Positions 9,800 to 18,246 of a stretch of 64,000 nt of DNA are shown here, one piece after another; position 1 is the stretch's first letter, and each line of letters starts with the position of its first letter. The stretch comes from Opitutia bacterium (GTDB lineage: Bacteria; Verrucomicrobiota; Verrucomicrobiia; Opitutales; Coraliomargaritaceae), in contig JAQXBA010000030.1 in the NCBI GenBank assembly GCA_029252625.1, positions 1 to 64,000 on the forward strand, in the 5' to 3' direction. The translations under genes were made by a program, and so were the position numbers. The notes beneath the pieces are model-generated. The model worked only from the letters and a program-made list of their open reading frames with translations, searched no databases and was not told the origin of the DNA.

Positions 9800-11086
9800 A
9801 TGGCTGATACATCTAAGTTTTCTATTCTTGTCGTAGGTTCTGGTGGACGCGAACACGCCCTCGTGCAAATGTGCCTAAAGAGCCCGCTCGCCGATCGTGT
9901 CATTGCAACACCAGGCAATGGTGGCATGGCTTCTGAAGTTGATTGTTACAAATTCGGCGTCGAAGACATCGAAGGCATCGTGCGACTCGCACAAGAGCAG
10001 CACATCGGCCTCGTCATCGTTGGTCCAGAAGTGCCACTCAGCCTCGGTCTCGTCGATGCACTACAAGCCGTTGGCATCCCCGCCTACGGCCCGAATGCTC
10101 AGGGCGCTCAGCTCGAATCTAGTAAAGTCTTCTGCAAAGATTTCTTCGCTCGCCACAACATCCCCACTGCTGAATACGCCAGCTTTACCGAAGTCGCCGC
10201 CGCACTAGAGTATCTCGAAACACACCCCGCACCGATCGTCATTAAAGCCAGCGGCCTCGCAGCGGGCAAAGGCGTGATTATGGCGGAAACCCAAGCCGAA
10301 GCGATTGCTGCGGTCAAAGACATGCTTGAAGGTAACGCCTTCGGCGCTAGCGGCCACGAGATTGTTATCGAAGAAACACTGTACGGCGAAGAAGCCTCCA
10401 TTCACGCAATTGTATCGGGCGATGATTTCGTCTGCCTGCCACCGAGCCAAGACCACAAGCGCGCCGGCGAAGGCGACACTGGCCTCAACACCGGCGGTAT
10501 GGGCGCATACACACCGACCAGCCGCGTCACTGCAGAGATGCAGGCCCAGATCGAAGCACAAGTGCTGCGCCCGACCCTCGACGGCTTTAAAGCAGACGGC
10601 ATTCACTTTTGCGGCACTCTTTACGCTGGCCTCATGCTCACACCAAAGGGCGTGCGCGTACTCGAATACAACGTCCGCTTCGGTGATCCTGAAACACAGG
10701 TACTGCTGCCAATGGTCGCCGACGATCTCGTGCCGGTGTTGCTCGCATCCGCAAAGGGCGAAGCACTCCCAGCAAAGCTAAACATACACCCTGGCGCTGC
10801 AATCGTCATCGTGCTCGCAGCTGGCGGCTACCCCGACAGCTATGCAACGGGCGACACCATTACGCTCCCAACAACCACTCCAGAACGCTCCGCAATCGTG
10901 CATGCTGGCACCAAGCGCGCAGAGGACGGCACGATCACAACTAACGGTGGCCGCGTACTGGGTGTCAGTGGACAAGCGCCGAGCCTACAAGCCGCCGCCG
11001 ATCTCGCCTATGGCATATGCGACCAGATCCACTTCGACGGCAAATATCTCCGCGGCGATATTGGCCATCAAGAGCTCAACCGCTAA
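9800..11086 (+). CDS. purD: Phosphoribosylamine-glycine ligase (GARS)
   Basis: PurD joins glycine to 5-phosphoribosylamine with ATP in the second step of purine synthesis, in the cytoplasm. The 428-residue length is normal. Visible motifs are ILVVGSGGREHAL at the N-terminus, VIVGPEVPLSLGLVDAL, the ATP-grasp segment IVIKASGLAAGKGVI, the family signature NTGGMGAYTPT and the metal-binding RFGDPETQVLLP. The ATG at 9800 was chosen because the protein then begins a few residues before the GSGGREHAL motif; the frame remains open upstream to 9716 but adds non-conserved residues. It is followed after 16 bases by an S41-like gene. purH of the same pathway is at 55168, far away. Confidence 0.97.
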   Translation: MADTSKFSILVVGSGGREHALVQMCLKSPLADRVIATPGNGGMASEVDCYKFGVEDIEGIVRLAQEQHIGLVIVGPEVPLSLGLVDALQAVGIPAYGPNAQGAQLESSKVFCKDFFARHNIPTAEYASFTEVAAALEYLETHPAPIVIKASGLAAGKGVIMAETQAEAIAAVKDMLEGNAFGASGHEIVIEETLYGEEASIHAIVSGDDFVCLPPSQDHKRAGEGDTGLNTGGMGAYTPTSRVTAEMQAQIEAQVLRPTLDGFKADGIHFCGTLYAGLMLTPKGVRVLEYNVRFGDPETQVLLPMVADDLVPVLLASAKGEALPAKLNIHPGAAIVIVLAAGGYPDSYATGDTITLPTTTPERSAIVHAGTKRAEDGTITTNGGRVLGVSGQAPSLQAAADLAYGICDQIHFDGKYLRGDIGHQELNR

Positions 11087-11102
11087 AAATAGCACCTTGT
11101 GG

Positions 11103-12002
11103 ATGTTGACCATTAAACAGTTTTTCAGTACGGCGGTGGTCTGCGTAGCAGTCACAGGCCAAGCTGCTCAGGGACTGGACACGGCACTGTTTCCATCTTT
11201 GCGCGATTACAGCGACGAAGCGATTCGCTTGCATGGCTTAGCAGCATTATTCCCAAATCGCGTCCTATTCGAAGATCCGCATTTGGAGATCCACTCCGAA
11301 AGTCGAGTTGCTGCACGCGTCGAGGACTTGCCACGCGCGATCAAATACATCCGCCTCTACCGACTGGACGAAGCGAAGTCTGTGCTGACAGAGTTCCAAA
11401 CGCAGTCCGCACTGATCCTAGATTTACGCTTTCTTAAATCCAACCACACTGCGATGGATACACTCGGCTGCTTTGCTACTGCTAAGGAGACGAGGAGATT
11501 GACCACTGTCGGCACGGTGCCCCCCGACCTCAGTACATTCGGCGATGTCTCCTGCACTGTGCGCGACGCTCCAGTAATCGTTTTGTGCAACCGCGAAACA
11601 GCCGGCCCATTCGAGGCAGTACTGCACCAACTTCAAGTAGCAGGTACGATCATCGCTGTCGGCGAAACGACTGCAGGTCGGACCGGATTTTACAGTAAGG
11701 CCTCAGCTAAGGCTTGGATTCTATGTGGAGAAGTTCGCCCCGACGGCGACACATCAATGGTAGGAGTCGGGTTTGAACCACGCATACGGCTAGAAAGTAA
11801 TGCAAAAGAAAACTACCTAAGCTATCATCTTTACGAAGCAGGTACTGACATCTTGCAACTTCTGCGCAATGAGGACAGCAGCAGCGATAATGATTCAGCC
11901 ATTGAGGCTGACAGCAGCAGAATTGAGCCGGATCGTATTCTGCAACGCGGCGTTGATATCATTGCCGCCCTGCAAATCTTACAGCAACAACCCAAACTCT
12001 AA
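11103..12002 (+). CDS. Secreted S41 (tail-specific protease)-like protein, catalytically dead
   Basis: The 299-residue protein has an N-terminal signal peptide (MLTIKQFFSTAVVCVAVTGQ, likely cut after AQA). Its C-terminal half resembles the S41/Ctp protease core: SALILDLRF (about residue 100), PVIVLCNRETAGPFEAVLHQ (about 155) and IIAVGETTAGRTGFY (about 180). In active enzymes the second block reads like SAS/TAS-E with the catalytic Ser, and the third has G-x-T-x-G-K with the Lys base. Here Gly stands at the Ser position and Arg at the Lys position. It is therefore probably a non-proteolytic relative acting in the periplasm. The start is set at the signal peptide, 16 bases after purD; the longer upstream frame lies inside purD. 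Confidence 0.7.
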   Translation: MLTIKQFFSTAVVCVAVTGQAAQGLDTALFPSLRDYSDEAIRLHGLAALFPNRVLFEDPHLEIHSESRVAARVEDLPRAIKYIRLYRLDEAKSVLTEFQTQSALILDLRFLKSNHTAMDTLGCFATAKETRRLTTVGTVPPDLSTFGDVSCTVRDAPVIVLCNRETAGPFEAVLHQLQVAGTIIAVGETTAGRTGFYSKASAKAWILCGEVRPDGDTSMVGVGFEPRIRLESNAKENYLSYHLYEAGTDILQLLRNEDSSSDNDSAIEADSSRIEPDRILQRGVDIIAALQILQQQPKL

Positions 12003-12060
12003 TCACACTCGAGCAAAATAGCTGTGACAGGCACAACAAATTACTTAATCTCTTCTTCCA

Positions 12061-12543
12061 ATGGCACAAGATCGCAATCTCATCCTCACTGTTTGCACCG
12101 GCAATGTCTGCCGCAGCCCAATGGCAGAAAAACTACTGCAGCATGCGCTAGCTGCCGAAGGCGCTCCACTGGATCAGCTAAGCGTCGAATCCGCTGGCGT
12201 CGCAGCTGGATATGGTGAGCCCGCCTCGAGTAATTCAGTCGCAGCACTCAAAAAGGTTAAAATTGATTTAGCACAACATCTGAGCCAACCCGTAACTCAA
12301 GATCTGATTGATCGTGCCTTCATGATCATCGGTATGACTGATTCACATCTCGACATTTTAGCGCACTACCATAGCGGACTCCCCAAGCGCCTGCACCTCT
12401 TTCGCGAATTCATGGGGCCGGCTGTAGATGTACAAATCCCCGATCCGTACGGTCAAAATATCGATGCTTATCAGCAGTGTCTAGATTCAATGATCGAAGG
12501 TATCCCCTCGCTGCTGGCTTATATTAAGCAGGAATACAAGTAA
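12061..12543 (+). CDS. Low-molecular-weight protein tyrosine phosphatase
   Basis: The 160-residue protein begins with the P-loop CTGNVCRSPMAEKLL (about residues 14-28), the CX5R active site of the LMW-PTP fold. It ends with the acid loop IPDPYGQNIDAY (about 130), whose Asp is the general acid. Length and order match Wzb/YwlE-type phosphatases rather than arsenate reductases, though the latter share the fold. The nearest candidate substrate is the tyrosine cluster of the Wzc-like kinase encoded at 5305-7536. Bacterial LMW-PTPs commonly reverse BY-kinase phosphorylation. It is the last gene of a plus-strand run after purD and the S41-like gene. Confidence 0.92.
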   Translation: MAQDRNLILTVCTGNVCRSPMAEKLLQHALAAEGAPLDQLSVESAGVAAGYGEPASSNSVAALKKVKIDLAQHLSQPVTQDLIDRAFMIIGMTDSHLDILAHYHSGLPKRLHLFREFMGPAVDVQIPDPYGQNIDAYQQCLDSMIEGIPSLLAYIKQEYK

Positions 12544-12682
12544 CCAGCGACAGATCTACGGCGCCTTACAGATGCCACCTGCAGCATTGCAACCCCAACG
12601 CCAATGTTCGCCTTCGACGCCGCCAATTGATTACCAGCAGATTCGCAATCGCCGAAGTCTCACCTCAATGCTTTCGCTCAAA

Positions 12683-14113
12683 TCACTGAGTACAGGACCG
12701 CTTCAAGTGCCGGCCAAACGCGCGCATAACTATTAAATGCGCACGCGCTTGGGTGGATGCATACAGCCACCACGGTAACGTCGGCGCAAATCCATGAATC
12801 GATGCCACCACACAATCGCGCGATTCAACAATACGAAACTCCAAGCGCCCCGGAGGATCTACCGTGCGCGAAAGGCATCCACCTGTAATATAAAAAGCAC
12901 AACGCTCGGCATTCTCACTGAACGGTGTCGGCGTCAGCTCTAGCAGGCACAGCTTCAGTCCGCCGATCAAGAAACGGACGACACCCACACTGTCTGTTTC
13001 GACAGCAAGTAATCCACGATAACGCTGACTCAACCATGTACCATATTCGTGCGTCACTCTTGCCGCAGTCCATCCCGCAGGCCACGCCATACGTTGTACC
13101 GAGCGCACGCGACGATCACGCTTAATAGCTTTTTTGTCTGCTAACTGCGTATGACTTCTGGGGTTTGGCAGCGGATCACCAGAGGCATCCGTAGCAGCCC
13201 GAAACGATTCCGTAAACGAAACAAACTCTCCCGCTAAGCGTTTCAGTAAGGGATTCGGCCTAGCCTGTAAATCGTGCTGTAAACTTTCCTGTAATGGGCC
13301 AACCAGGGCCGGTGCAACACCACTGAATAACGCAACCCAATGTTTCGACAGCGCAAAACAATTAACCGGTACGCGCAGCGTTCCAACTTCACGGCCAAGT
13401 AACTTGCCGGTTTGTAAGATCAGCTCACGATAAGTCATCGGCTCATGCCCGCCTAAATCGTAAATACTCCCAGCCAAGGTCGCATCCCCCAAACAGAGGC
13501 GAAATGCTTGGCAGACGTTTTTAATATCAACCGACTGCGTCATTGAATCTGTCCACGCAGGCAGCAACATTACCGGCAAGCGGCGCACTAGGTTAATTAG
13601 CATTGAAAACGACGAACCGCCGGGACCGAAGATTAGTCCCGCGCGCAGAACCGTGACCGATACAGCACGTGAACGTAAAACCTGCTCGACTTCAAAGCGG
13701 CTACGTAAGTGCGGCGACAAATCATTTTTCTCACTCGGCAGTAAACCACTCAAATAAATCACGTGCTTCACACCAACTGCTTCGGCTGCACGTATAAAAT
13801 TGTCCGCCAGCAAAAGATCAGTATCCTCGAAGTTGCCCTGCATTAAGCGACTCGAAGGTGCCATTGAATGCACCAAATAAAACGCATATTCACAACCCCT
13901 CAGCGCCTCGGTGAGTTTTGGTAGGGAATATAGATCACACTGGCACCATTGTGTAGAGCTTTCACTGGTATTGCGCTCGACTACATTGGCACTTCGAGAC
14001 AGCGCTCGAAACTCATACATATCTGCCAACTGGGTGCGTAAATGAGTACCAACAAAACCACTCGCCCCAGATACAGCGACCAGTGGTTTATGAATTTCAC
14101 CTGACTCAGCCAT
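12683..14113 (-). CDS. NAD(P)-binding SDR protein with C-terminal DUF2867-like domain
   Basis: The 476-residue protein starts with an extended short-chain-dehydrogenase fold: PLVAVSGASGFVGTHLRTQL holds the Gly-rich nucleotide-binding motif, then CEYAFYLVHSMAPSS, KHVIYLSGLLP and VTVLRAGLIFGPGGSS. The usual catalytic YxxxK is not obvious, as is common in the NmrA/atypical SDR group. Residues from about 330 onward (WPAGWTAARVTHEYGTWLSQ, then CLLELTPTPFSENAERCAFY) look like the DUF2867 domain, as in YbjT-like proteins. The substrate is unknown. It is followed by a small minus-strand frame upstream at 14132-14350. Confidence 0.8.
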   Translation of the reverse strand: MAESGEIHKPLVAVSGASGFVGTHLRTQLADMYEFRALSRSANVVERNTSESSTQWCQCDLYSLPKLTEALRGCEYAFYLVHSMAPSSRLMQGNFEDTDLLLADNFIRAAEAVGVKHVIYLSGLLPSEKNDLSPHLRSRFEVEQVLRSRAVSVTVLRAGLIFGPGGSSFSMLINLVRRLPVMLLPAWTDSMTQSVDIKNVCQAFRLCLGDATLAGSIYDLGGHEPMTYRELILQTGKLLGREVGTLRVPVNCFALSKHWVALFSGVAPALVGPLQESLQHDLQARPNPLLKRLAGEFVSFTESFRAATDASGDPLPNPRSHTQLADKKAIKRDRRVRSVQRMAWPAGWTAARVTHEYGTWLSQRYRGLLAVETDSVGVVRFLIGGLKLCLLELTPTPFSENAERCAFYITGGCLSRTVDPPGRLEFRIVESRDCVVASIHGFAPTLPWWLYASTQARAHLIVMRAFGRHLKRSCTQ

Positions 14114-14131
14114 GATACAGACAGGGGCAAC

Positions 14132-14350
14132 TTACACCCCAAATAACCGGCAGGCGACCACTAAAGGCAACGCATATGCTCCTGCAATTGAATTGGTTAC
14201 GACTTTTGCGGAAGTGCGATTCTTTTTAGTCATCCCCGATAAGACAGCGAAAACCTGCAAATATACAAACACCATTCGAGGTATTAGGCTCACGGAAAGA
14301 CACAAACGAACGACTGTGCGCTGCCCGAGGAGTGCTAAATAGAAGCTCAT
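14132..14350 (-). CDS. Small hydrophobic protein, unknown
   Basis: This 72-residue frame starts with an ATG whose last bases overlap the TGA of the zinc-ribbon-like gene upstream (ATGA at 14347-14350), a coupling seen between several true genes in this window. The protein is basic and hydrophobic, with one or two possible membrane segments (about 20-40 and 54-70). No family is recognised. It ends 18 bases before the start of the SDR gene, so the three could form one unit. The opposite strand also has an open frame here, so coding status is uncertain. Confidence 0.35.
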   Translation of the reverse strand: MSFYLALLGQRTVVRLCLSVSLIPRMVFVYLQVFAVLSGMTKKNRTSAKVVTNSIAGAYALPLVVACRLFGV

Positions 14351-14664
14351 TGATCTGAAGAAGCACGGCGCTGGCGATCAATCTCACGCAGCTTCGCACG
14401 CTCTTTGTCGAATTTTTCTCGCTTGCAGTTACAATGCAGGCAAAGCGGCGAGTTGTAGAACAAAGCAAGGCGCTCATGCAATTTCAGCTGACGCTGCTGA
14501 CCTAATTCGACCAGCCGCAATCCTTCCATACAGCTAGGGATGACGGATCCGACCAGAGCACAAGCACGTTCAGTTATAGATGAGGATGAAGAATCAGATG
14601 GCATTGTGTGTATTATCGAATCGAATGGTGGCTCCTTACAAGAAAAACATATTAAATCGCTCAT
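14347..14664 (-). CDS. Small Cys-rich (zinc-ribbon-like) protein, unknown
   Basis: The 105-residue protein has two paired-cysteine motifs, ICFSCKE near the N-terminus and LCLHCNCKREKF near residue 80, which together could bind one metal ion as a split zinc ribbon. The C-terminus is highly charged and helical (REKFDKERAKLREIDRQRR). I do not recognise the family and assign no function. It lies divergently from the LEA14-like lipoprotein gene and is coupled by ATGA to a small downstream frame. Confidence 0.5.
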   Translation of the reverse strand: MSDLICFSCKEPPFDSIIHTMPSDSSSSSITERACALVGSVIPSCMEGLRLVELGQQRQLKLHERLALFYNSPLCLHCNCKREKFDKERAKLREIDRQRRASSDQ

Positions 14665-14789
14665 TCTATTGGCTACGGTTCAAGACATTGACGGTCTAAG
14701 CTAAAATTTCCACTCGTGCTGAATCTACAGTAAATACAGACATGCATCATCCGAGTTGCACGAACACGGCCTCCGGCTAAGCTTTATAC

Positions 14790-15257
14790 ATGCTATTAGA
14801 CGCTCGCCGACTCGGCCTCCTCACTTGCCTCGCAATGCTCTGCTGGAGTGGTTGCGCCACGCTTAATCAGAATCACGAGAGCCCTAAGATCGATGTCGTG
14901 GGAATCACGAAGGCTGCGAGTGATACCAGTGCGATGCAGTTTACAATACAACTGCGGATTGTGAATCCAAATGCTGAGACCATCGATTTGCACGGCCTCT
15001 ATTATGAACTCAGTCTTGAAGGCATCGAAGTGGTCACTGGCACAGCCAACTACCTGCCGCCAGTATTAGGCTATAGCGCTACCATCGTTTCCGTCAGCTC
15101 TGCAGCTAGCCTGCTCAACAGCGCTCGGTTATTGCAAAAAATCATCAATCAACCACAAGGGATGATCGACTACAAACTGCGTGCAAAGCTTGGCACTAGC
15201 TCTAAATGGATGCCCTCAACCACCATCGTGGAAACGGGTGAAATCTCGCTGCAATAA
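14790..15257 (+). CDS. LEA14-like (LEA type 2 / WHy domain) lipoprotein
   Basis: The 155-residue protein has a lipoprotein signal ending in the lipobox MLCWSGC (Cys at about residue 22), so it should be anchored in a membrane facing the periplasm. The mature part (about 33-155) shows the LEA14/WHy pattern: KIDVVGITKA, FTIQLRIVNPNAETIDLHGL, YYELSLEGIEVVTG and a final beta strand. Bacterial members are linked to desiccation and stress tolerance, but the molecular role is not settled. It stands alone, with the converging M42 peptidase gene 63 bases downstream. Confidence 0.85.
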   Translation: MLLDARRLGLLTCLAMLCWSGCATLNQNHESPKIDVVGITKAASDTSAMQFTIQLRIVNPNAETIDLHGLYYELSLEGIEVVTGTANYLPPVLGYSATIVSVSSAASLLNSARLLQKIINQPQGMIDYKLRAKLGTSSKWMPSTTIVETGEISLQ

Positions 15258-15320
15258 AATGCCCAGCCATTCAAGGCGGGATTATTACCAGAGCGAAATC
15301 AGCTTACCAAAAGCGAATCA

Positions 15321-16415
15321 CTACCAAACACCGCGATCGCTATTCTTGAGAGACTTGGCGACCGCAACTAACAATTGCACGGTGTGCTCAATATCCTCAA
15401 GATCGACCATCTCGCTGGGTGTGTGCATGTAGCGCAGCGGAATAGATAGAAGACCGGTGGCGATACCAGCCTGCGCGACTTGAATTGCACGTGCATCAGT
15501 GCCCGTCGGGCGTGGGTCGGCTTCGATCTGATAAGGGATCTTATTCTTCTCGGCACAGGCTACGATCTTTTCGAAAATGACCGGATTGATATTCGGGCCA
15601 CGGCAAATAATCGGTCCACCTCCTTGGATGAAATTGCCATATTTGCGCGGATCACAATCAGGCGAATCCGTCGCATGGCCAACATCCACTGCAATCGCGA
15701 AATCAGGGTTCTCAGAGAATGCGGCGGTCATCGCACCACGAGTGCCAATCTCTTCCTGGGTTGTGGCGGCGGCAGTGACTCTAGCGGCGAGCTTCTTTTC
15801 TTGTTTAAGCCGCAGCACTGCTTCGAGCACCGCATAGGCACCCGCTTTATCATCAAAGGCACGCGCCACGCCGACGCTGCCACGTATGAGTTCAAAACTT
15901 TGATCGTAGACCGCGGTATCGCCGATCCGGACCAGTGCCTCGGCCTCTTGCTTATTCTTGACGCCGAGATCGATCCAAATCTCGTGCGTGTCTGGCACCT
16001 TCTTACGATCTTCTGCGCTCATCAGATGAATGGCACGCTTGCCAGTCACTGCTTTGACGATGCCGTCTTTAGTCAAAATTGAAACACGACGTCCAGAAAT
16101 CATCGACTTATCATGACCGCCAAGCGTATCGAAATAGACGAAGCCTTTGTCGTTGATGTAAGTGATGATCAGGCCGAGCTCGTCGATGTGCCCAGCAAAT
16201 AGCAACGATGGCTCGCCATCCGGATTCACAGTTGCGAAGCGGTTACCCATGGTATCCTTACGGTAGGCATCGACCTTCGGTTCAACATAACGATCGATCA
16301 CTGCTTGAGCTTCATATTCGTGCCCCGTTGGAGAACGCGCATCGAGTAAATCGACGAGGAATTGAGGCGCCTTGTAGGCCTGAGTCGTTTTCTTGGTAGT
16401 TGTCTTTTTTGGCAT
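15321..16415 (-). CDS. M42 family metallo-aminopeptidase
   Basis: The 364-residue cytoplasmic enzyme has the M42 metal ligands in order: LLFAGHIDELGLI (His), RAFDDKAGAYAV (bridging Asp), TTQEEIGTRGAMTA (catalytic Glu pair), AIAVDVGHATD (Asp) and the C-terminal YMHTPSEMVD (His). M42 enzymes form tetrahedral dodecamers that trim peptides; some act as endoglucanase-like FrvX proteins in annotation only. The start at 16415 is favoured over one twelve codons upstream because the protein then begins with the Lys/Thr-rich segment MPKKTTTKKTT common in relatives. It converges on the LEA14-like gene. Confidence 0.93.
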   Translation of the reverse strand: MPKKTTTKKTTQAYKAPQFLVDLLDARSPTGHEYEAQAVIDRYVEPKVDAYRKDTMGNRFATVNPDGEPSLLFAGHIDELGLIITYINDKGFVYFDTLGGHDKSMISGRRVSILTKDGIVKAVTGKRAIHLMSAEDRKKVPDTHEIWIDLGVKNKQEAEALVRIGDTAVYDQSFELIRGSVGVARAFDDKAGAYAVLEAVLRLKQEKKLAARVTAAATTQEEIGTRGAMTAAFSENPDFAIAVDVGHATDSPDCDPRKYGNFIQGGGPIICRGPNINPVIFEKIVACAEKNKIPYQIEADPRPTGTDARAIQVAQAGIATGLLSIPLRYMHTPSEMVDLEDIEHTVQLLVAVAKSLKNSDRGVW

Positions 16416-16619
16416 GCCAAAAGAACTAGAGCACTTAATGACAAAGCGCACGAATTTTCATCATTAAAATGCGAGGAGTGAATCAAGTTAGCTACGGAAG
16501 GGCGAGCAACTGACTCGCCCGCAGCCAATATAAGTGAGGGCGAATCGCCCTCGATATTAGATGAGTCGATGTCGTGAGCGGGTCCCACACACTCCTTTCT
16601 TCGCAATCGACTCACACAC

Positions 16620-16650
16620 AAAAAAAGCGCCCTCCAAGGAGGACGCTTTG
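16620..16650 (-). terminator. Rho-independent terminator of ahcY
   Basis: Bases 16624-16635 (AAAGCGCCCTCC) pair with 16638-16649 (GGAGGACGCTTT) with a single mismatch. Read on the minus strand, the hairpin is followed by seven T residues (16626-16620). It lies 23 bases beyond the ahcY stop codon, so it ends that transcript and keeps it apart from the M42 gene. Confidence 0.92.
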
Positions 16651-16672
16651 AAAGCATCGTTTCTCGAAACGA

Positions 16673-18118
16673 TTAGTAGCGGTAGTGCTCGGACTTGTAT
16701 GGGCCCGACGGCTTGACGCCAATATAACCCGCTTGCTCGTCACTCAGAGTGGTGAGCTTACAGCCGATCTTCTCTAGATGCAGACGTGCCACCTCCTCAT
16801 CAATGTGCTTGGGCAAGATATACACGCCAGGTGTATATTTTTCGACCTGCTTCCAGAGCTCGATTTGAGCGAGCGCTTGGTTAGTGAAACTGTTCGACAT
16901 CACGAAAGATGGATGCCCAGTAGCACAACCGAGGTTCACCAAACGACCCTTGGCAAGCAAGTAGATGCTGTGACCATCGGGGAAAGTGTACTTATCAACC
17001 GCACCTTGGACGTCCGGCTTGATCATTTCAACCTCCACCCCTGGCATCTCATTGAGGGCATCCACACCGATCTCATTATCGAAGTGGCCGATATTACAAA
17101 CGATTGCTTGGTCCTTCATCTTCGACATGTGGTCCGCCGTAATAATGCCATAGTTGCCAGTAGTGGTGACATAAATATCACCCCAACCGAGCGTGTCCTC
17201 GACTGTCAGTACGCGGTGGCCTTCCATCGCAGCTTGCAGTGCACAAATCGGGTCCACTTCGGTCACAACGACCTGTGCGCCCATGCCCTTTAGTGCAGCA
17301 GCGCAGCCTTTGCCCACGTCACCATATCCACAAACGACGCCCACCTTACCCGCAATCATCACGTCAGTTGCACGCTTGATGCCATCGAGTAGTGATTCGC
17401 GGCAACCATACAGATTGTCGAACTTAGCCTTAGTGACAGAGTCATTTACATTGATCGCAGGGACAAGCAACTTGCCGGCGTTGTGCATCTCGTAGAGACG
17501 GTGGACACCAGTTGTTGTTTCTTCAGAAACACCTTTCCAGTCTTCTACGACCTTGTGCCAATGATCATTGGAGAAATTCTCCGCTTGGATGTTATTCAGG
17601 AGCGCTTTAATTACAGACTCTTCATCACTATCGGAAGCTGTATTCACCCAGTCACTACCATTCTCGAGCTCATAGCCCTTGTGAATCAAGAGTGTTGCGT
17701 CTCCGCCATCGTCGACGATGAGTTGAGGGCCTGAACCGTCTGGCCATGTGAGTGCCTGCTGTGTACACCACCAGTATTCTTCAAGTGTTTCGCCCTTCCA
17801 AGCGAAGACAGGCACTTCGAGGTTCTTCGCGACGTAGGCCGCTGCATGATCTTGAGTGGAGAAAATATTGCAAGAGCACCAACGCACGTCTGCTCCTAGC
17901 GTCTTCAATGTTTCAATCAAAACCGCAGTCTGAACCGTCATATGCAGGGAGCCCATGATACGCACACCCTTGAGTGGCTGCTCCGCCGCGTACTTCTCGC
18001 AAGTCGCCATGAGACCGGGCATCTCGAATTGTGCAATCTCGACTTCTTTGCGACCGAAGTCAGCAAGGGTGATGTCTTTGACTTTGTAGTCTGCTTTTGT
18101 AAGTGTATCTGTACTCAT
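16673..18118 (-). CDS. ahcY: Adenosylhomocysteinase
   Basis: AhcY splits S-adenosylhomocysteine into adenosine and homocysteine, relieving product inhibition of methyltransferases. The 481-residue protein is of the longer bacterial type with the extra loop after residue 150. Motifs include [33 protein letters not shown], the NAD-binding [31 protein letters not shown] and a C-terminus ending [11 protein letters not shown], whose Lys and Tyr reach into the partner's NAD site. metK lies 128 bases upstream on the same strand. The two adjoining genes suggest shared regulation by methyl-cycle demand, but no SAM or SAH riboswitch is recognisable. Confidence 0.98.
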   Translation of the reverse strand: MSTDTLTKADYKVKDITLADFGRKEVEIAQFEMPGLMATCEKYAAEQPLKGVRIMGSLHMTVQTAVLIETLKTLGADVRWCSCNIFSTQDHAAAYVAKNLEVPVFAWKGETLEEYWWCTQQALTWPDGSGPQLIVDDGGDATLLIHKGYELENGSDWVNTASDSDEESVIKALLNNIQAENFSNDHWHKVVEDWKGVSEETTTGVHRLYEMHNAGKLLVPAINVNDSVTKAKFDNLYGCRESLLDGIKRATDVMIAGKVGVVCGYGDVGKGCAAALKGMGAQVVVTEVDPICALQAAMEGHRVLTVEDTLGWGDIYVTTTGNYGIITADHMSKMKDQAIVCNIGHFDNEIGVDALNEMPGVEVEMIKPDVQGAVDKYTFPDGHSIYLLAKGRLVNLGCATGHPSFVMSNSFTNQALAQIELWKQVEKYTPGVYILPKHIDEEVARLHLEKIGCKLTTLSDEQAGYIGVKPSGPYKSEHYRY

Positions 18119-18246
18119 AATATTTTAATAGTTTAGATGATTTTTGCTCGTTAAAGAACGTGAAAATTACGCTAAGCTTACTTAGCATTAATAATATGCT
18201 CGGATTAATAGACTGGTTTTCCGCAGCACTAGGTCAGTAAGGTAAA
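18119..18246 (-). promoter_or_regulatory. metK-ahcY spacer with small hairpin
   Basis: The spacer is AT-rich. A six-base-pair hairpin (GCTAAG-CTTA-CTTAGC on the plus strand, 18171-18186) is followed on the minus strand by a short T-rich stretch, so it may be a weak metK terminator or attenuator. A second short inverted repeat, AGCAT/ATGCT, spans 18183-18199. I found none of the conserved core of the SAH riboswitch. Confidence 0.4.

Noticed and set aside
9571-9927. 118-residue minus frame across the purD promoter and start
   Set aside because: Overlaps the conserved N-terminus of purD and the promoter region; no familiar motif.
10842-11102. N-terminal extension of the S41-like gene into purD
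   Set aside because: A signal peptide begins at 11103, and the upstream part overlaps purD in another frame.
15480-16082. 200-residue open frame antisense within the M42 peptidase gene
   Set aside because: Complement of a conserved gene with all metal ligands; no independent support.
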